Made by a program: the position numbers and the translations under genes. The notes below the pieces were generated by a model. That model did no database searches and was not told the origin of the DNA. It saw only the letters and a program-made list of their open reading frames with translations. From Alginatibacterium sediminis (GTDB lineage Bacteria; Pseudomonadota; Gammaproteobacteria; Enterobacterales; Celerinatantimonadaceae), in the NCBI RefSeq assembly GCF_003610775.1, contig NZ_RAQO01000008.1, positions 1 through 64,000 of the forward strand: a DNA stretch of 64,000 nt, read 5' to 3'. Shown piece by piece: positions 61,558-64,000 of this stretch (the first letter of the stretch is position 1; each line of letters starts with the position of its first letter).

Positions 61558-61580
61558 CGCCAAATTTAAAATTTCCGGCG
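61558..61580. repeat. palindrome upstream of tgt
   Basis: CGCC-AAATTT-A-AAATTT-CC-GGCG, almost perfect, 28 bases before the tgt ATG. It could be an operator or an RNA hairpin; a possible promoter TTGCTA-N16-TAAGAT lies upstream on the minus strand (about 61587-61614). Confidence 0.45.
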
Positions 61581-61628
61581 CGAAGTTTATCTTAAATAGA
61601 GGCAAAACAGTAGCAACTAAGCGACTAG

Positions 61629-62672
61629 TTATGTGCGGCGCTGCAAAAACATGGCATCGCCGTAGCTAAAGAAGCGATATTTGTTCTCGATAGCACTTTG
61701 ATATGCCGCATCAATGTGATTCTTTCCCGCAAAGGCACTCACTAACATCATCAACGTTGACTCCGGCAAATGAAAGTTTGTAACCATTGCATCAACTAAC
61801 TCAAACTCATAACCCGGATATATAAAGATGTCGGTATCAGCTTTGTAGGCTTGTAACTCAGAGCCGACGTTTTTGCTGGCTTTAGCCGCACTCTCAAGTG
61901 AGCGTACCGAGGTCGTCCCCACTGCAATAACACGTCCACCATTAGCCTTAGTCTGCTTGATTTTGTCTACAACGGCTTGGCTAACTTCTGCTATTTCTCG
62001 ATGCATTACATGCTCAGCAATCGTTTCGACTCGAACGGGTTGGAAAGTACCCGCGCCCACATGCAAGGTGACAAAAGCTAACTGCGCTCCCTTGGCTTTT
62101 ACTTTTTCCAACATCGCATCATCAAAATGAAGGCCAGCAGTTGGAGCTGCGACAGCACCTGGATTACGATTATATACAGTTTGATAGCGTTCTTTGTCAG
62201 AGTCTTCATCGGGTCTATCTATGTATGGAGGAAGCGGCATATGACCATATTGTTCAAGCCATTCTAATACCGTATGTTGATGATCAAACTCCAATTCAAA
62301 CAAGGCCTCATGGCGCGCCAGCATCGTGACCGAAATAGTGTCAGCAAGACGCAGCTGGGCACCTACTTTTGGTGATTTTGAACTTCTTACATGGGCCAGC
62401 ACTCGATGGTCATCCAAGACTCTTTCAATCAACACTTCAATTTTTCCACCACTGAGTTTTTGCCCAAACAATCGTGCAGGAATGACTCGAGTATCGTTGA
62501 AGACTAAAAGATCTCCAGGCGCAATGTAATCGAGCAAATCGGTAAATTGACGATGCTCAATGCGTCCGGTATTTCCCTCAAGACATAATAAACGGCTAGA
62601 GCTCCGTTCAGGATTAGGGTATCTGGCGATCAACTCTTCAGGTAAATCGAATGAATAATCTGCTACGCGCAT
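61629..62672 (-). CDS. queA: S-adenosylmethionine:tRNA ribosyltransferase-isomerase
   Basis: 347 residues (E. coli 356) from ATG at 62672, with AAGG 8 bases upstream; the longer open frame lacks a site. Converts preQ1 in tRNA to epoxyqueuosine using [19 protein letters not shown] opening, [25 protein letters not shown] and the [17 protein letters not shown] block identify the family. Upstream neighbour of tgt, a common pairing. Confidence 0.97.
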   Translation of the reverse strand: MRVADYSFDLPEELIARYPNPERSSSRLLCLEGNTGRIEHRQFTDLLDYIAPGDLLVFNDTRVIPARLFGQKLSGGKIEVLIERVLDDHRVLAHVRSSKSPKVGAQLRLADTISVTMLARHEALFELEFDHQHTVLEWLEQYGHMPLPPYIDRPDEDSDKERYQTVYNRNPGAVAAPTAGLHFDDAMLEKVKAKGAQLAFVTLHVGAGTFQPVRVETIAEHVMHREIAEVSQAVVDKIKQTKANGGRVIAVGTTSVRSLESAAKASKNVGSELQAYKADTDIFIYPGYEFELVDAMVTNFHLPESTLMMLVSAFAGKNHIDAAYQSAIENKYRFFSYGDAMFLQRRT

Positions 62673-62897
62673 TACAAAGACCTTGATAATAAATATAGAA
62701 ACGACTCTAGGCACAAGCTTGCCATTGAGCCTTAGCTAATGAGCACTATAACAACTTGGCTAGGTAGTGATCTCCTAGGAACAAAGCTGCGTAAGGCTAA
62801 TAGAGGCGGTAGTCTAGAGATGGCTGTGCTTAAATTCAAGTCAATCACTGCGCATTGCTTATATATGCCCTGAGCAACTTCAGAGCATAAGGATTAA
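62673..62897 (-). other. intergenic region between sanA and queA
   Basis: No gene seen. It holds a 10-pair hairpin with one G-T pair (62864-62889) just after the sanA stop, without a T run, probably the sanA mRNA end; and TTGACT and TATAGT boxes that do not pair at normal spacing. No tRNA-like T-loop was found. Confidence 0.4.
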
Positions 62898-63602
62898 TTA
62901 CTCAGAGCTAGCGCTTGATGAAGTGTCAACCATGTTGGTATCCACGATAGATTCGGGGAATAGTTCTCGCAGGCCTACTATTTCGGGATGTCCGAGGAAT
63001 CGGGGTTTCTCATTGGAGATATACAAATCGAAAACCGCTTTGGCTCGGGCCAAAACTTCTCGAAGCCTAACTCGCCAGTGATATTCAATTGGAGCATTCT
63101 CAACTGCAAAGCCAATGGCCTTAATACCATAATAATTGGCAATAAAAAGTGCTCGTTCAACATGAAATCGCTGAGACACAATTATAAATTGCGTTTGACC
63201 AAACACTTTTTGAGCTCTAACTATTGAATCCAAGGTTCTAAACCCCGCATAGTCCATGGTGATATGGGCTGATGGTATACCCTCACTCATAAGGTCGTTA
63301 TACATAGTTATCGGTTCATTATAATAACGAGTGGCATTGTCTCCGCTTACAATCAAACCTTGAACTAAACCTCTCAAATATAATTGCGCACCCGCTTCTA
63401 AGCGCGTTTCATAATATATATTTTTGCGTTTGCCGACGTATTTACTGGTTCCCAAAATCAAAGCGACAGGGACCGGCTCTACCTGAGCAAAGTCGTCAAT
63501 GATTTGTTTTCTTACACTCCAGCTTAGACCTAGATCGCAAGCAAGTAGCAAGGCTAAGGCTAATAGTAATGAAGCACTGCAAACTTTTAGCAAACGAAGC
63601 AA
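62898..63602 (-). CDS. sanA: SanA/YdcF-family inner membrane protein (DUF218)
   Basis: 234 residues (E. coli SanA 239). N-terminal transmembrane helix (about 8-27), then the DUF218 domain: VALILGTSKY at 46-55, SGDNATRYYNEPITM, and MDYAGFRTLDSIVRAQKVFG, which is almost identical to E. coli SanA. QRFHVERALFIANYYGI follows. SanA affects envelope barrier function (vancomycin exclusion); its reaction is not established. Start is TTG at 63602 with AGGTAG about 8 bases upstream; no better ATG exists. The Ser-rich tail is not conserved. Confidence 0.88.
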   Translation of the reverse strand: MLRLLKVCSASLLLALALLLACDLGLSWSVRKQIIDDFAQVEPVPVALILGTSKYVGKRKNIYYETRLEAGAQLYLRGLVQGLIVSGDNATRYYNEPITMYNDLMSEGIPSAHITMDYAGFRTLDSIVRAQKVFGQTQFIIVSQRFHVERALFIANYYGIKAIGFAVENAPIEYHWRVRLREVLARAKAVFDLYISNEKPRFLGHPEIVGLRELFPESIVDTNMVDTSSSASSE

Positions 63603-63795
63603 ATATATAACTACCTATTTAATCTATGGGAGCCCATTGTTACTGTTTAACTGTTAAAAGTAAAACGGCTCTGAATACAGCTCACGGTAGCGAATTCAGC
63701 TTTTAATGTGATCCGACCAGTGCCTTTGAAAGCCCAAACTTCAGTTGTTATAAAAACGTGATAGCGTTGGCACAAATTTCCAACAAGGATGTGAC
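63603..63795 (+). promoter_or_regulatory. divergent region with crotonase promoter and FadR-like site
   Basis: Promoter on the plus strand: -35 TTGAAA (63726-63731), 17-base spacer, -10 TATAAA (63749-63754). Just upstream, ATGTGATCCGACCAGTG (63706-63722) matches the FadR pattern AnCTGGTCCGACCAGnT at 12 of 15 fixed positions, with a perfect right half. No obvious sanA promoter was found. Confidence 0.55.
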
Positions 63796-64000
63796 ATGAA
63801 TTGGCAGACACTCGACATTTCAATTGAATCTAAAATTGCTTGGGTGCGGCTAAACCGGCCGGAAAAACTAAACGCTCTCGACATGCAATTATTTATTGAG
63901 CTTGACCGGGTAGCCAAGCAACTCACAAAAAATAGGGACATCCGTGGCGTTGTGTTGTGTGGTTCAAATCATAATTTCAGCTCAGGATTAGATATAAAAT
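63796..64000 (+). CDS. enoyl-CoA hydratase/isomerase (crotonase) family protein, 5' part
   Basis: Partial: 68 codons, open at the window end. AAGGA 6 bases before ATG. It reads MNWQTLDISIESKIAWVRLN followed by RPEKLNALD, the crotonase N-terminal signature, and later GVVLCGSNHNFSSGLDIK, the oxyanion-hole segment (family consensus G-x-FSAGxD). This family acts on acyl-CoA thioesters; hydratase, isomerase or other activity depends on the missing part. A candidate FadR site upstream would fit a beta-oxidation role. Confidence 0.85.
   Translation, partial: MNWQTLDISIESKIAWVRLNRPEKLNALDMQLFIELDRVAKQLTKNRDIRGVVLCGSNHNFSSGLDIK

Noticed and set aside
62673-62897. Possible tRNA gene between queA and sanA
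   Set aside because: No GGTTC-type T-loop, acceptor pairing or CCA end could be found on either strand.

Overview
The window is ordinary chromosomal core sequence from a gammaproteobacterium, slightly A+T-rich, with no mobile element, CRISPR array, tRNA gene or prophage that I can see. The first 50 bases are the 5' end of a 16S rRNA gene on the minus strand, with a gammaproteobacterial rrn leader (boxB, boxA, boxC-like) and two tandem promoters behind it. Gene content and order (gmhB next to rrs, rcsF-trmO-proS, accA-dnaE-rnhB-lpxB-lpxA-fabZ-lpxD-skp-bamA, rpsB-tsf-pyrH-frr, map-glnD-dapD, yaeH, yqcC-truC, yfgJ-der-bamB-yfgM-hisS-ispG-rodZ, the isc operon next to trmJ/suhB) is close to that of E. 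coli and its Vibrio/Alteromonadales relatives. A marine Alteromonadales/Vibrionales-like organism is my best guess; genus cannot be given from this alone.

Layout. 1-7.1 kb: 16S end and promoters, gmhB, a methyl-accepting chemotaxis protein with a sigma-28-type promoter, then rcsF-trmO-acyltransferase-proS on the plus strand. 7.1-9.3 kb: a patatin-like phospholipase and a GGDEF diguanylate cyclase, whose 3' end overlaps tilS tail to tail. 9.3-29.8 kb: a long minus-strand block for tRNA-Ile lysidine synthesis (tilS), fatty acid synthesis (accA, fabZ), replication (dnaE, rnhB), lipid A (lpxA/B/D), outer membrane assembly (skp, bamA, rseP), isoprenoid and phospholipid precursors (dxr, uppS, cdsA) and translation (frr, pyrH, tsf, rpsB). 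29.9-35.2 kb, plus strand: map, glnD, dapD, yaeH. 35.2-38.8 kb: ptsG, truC, yqcC, comEA, yfgJ. 38.8-49.6 kb, minus: der, bamB, yfgM, hisS, ispG, rodZ, pilF, rlmN, ndk, pepB. 49.6-55.7 kb, minus: complete isc operon (fdx, hscA, hscB, iscA, iscU, iscS, iscR) and trmJ. 55.9-64 kb: suhB, a rhodanese, secF-secD-yajC-tgt-queA, sanA and the start of a crotonase-family gene.

How they work together. The envelope genes cover heptose and lipid A synthesis, undecaprenyl phosphate, BAM assembly (BamA, BamB, Skp), SecDF-YajC export, RseP and RcsF stress signalling, and RodZ shape control. The translation genes cover ribosomal protein S2, EF-Ts, RRF, three tRNA-charging or modification enzymes and 16S rRNA itself.

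Hunt. I found no clear undescribed system. The signals most worth checking are regulatory: a boxA-like element in the suhB leader that matches the rrn boxA of the same window at 12 of 14 positions; a near-consensus FliA promoter before the chemotaxis receptor; a FadR-like half operator before the crotonase gene; a convergent coding overlap between the diguanylate cyclase and tilS; a proS promoter whose spacer is a perfect hairpin; and a structured 300-base gap before yaeH. Start sites were re-chosen for many genes from ribosome binding sites and family length; these choices are stated in each entry.
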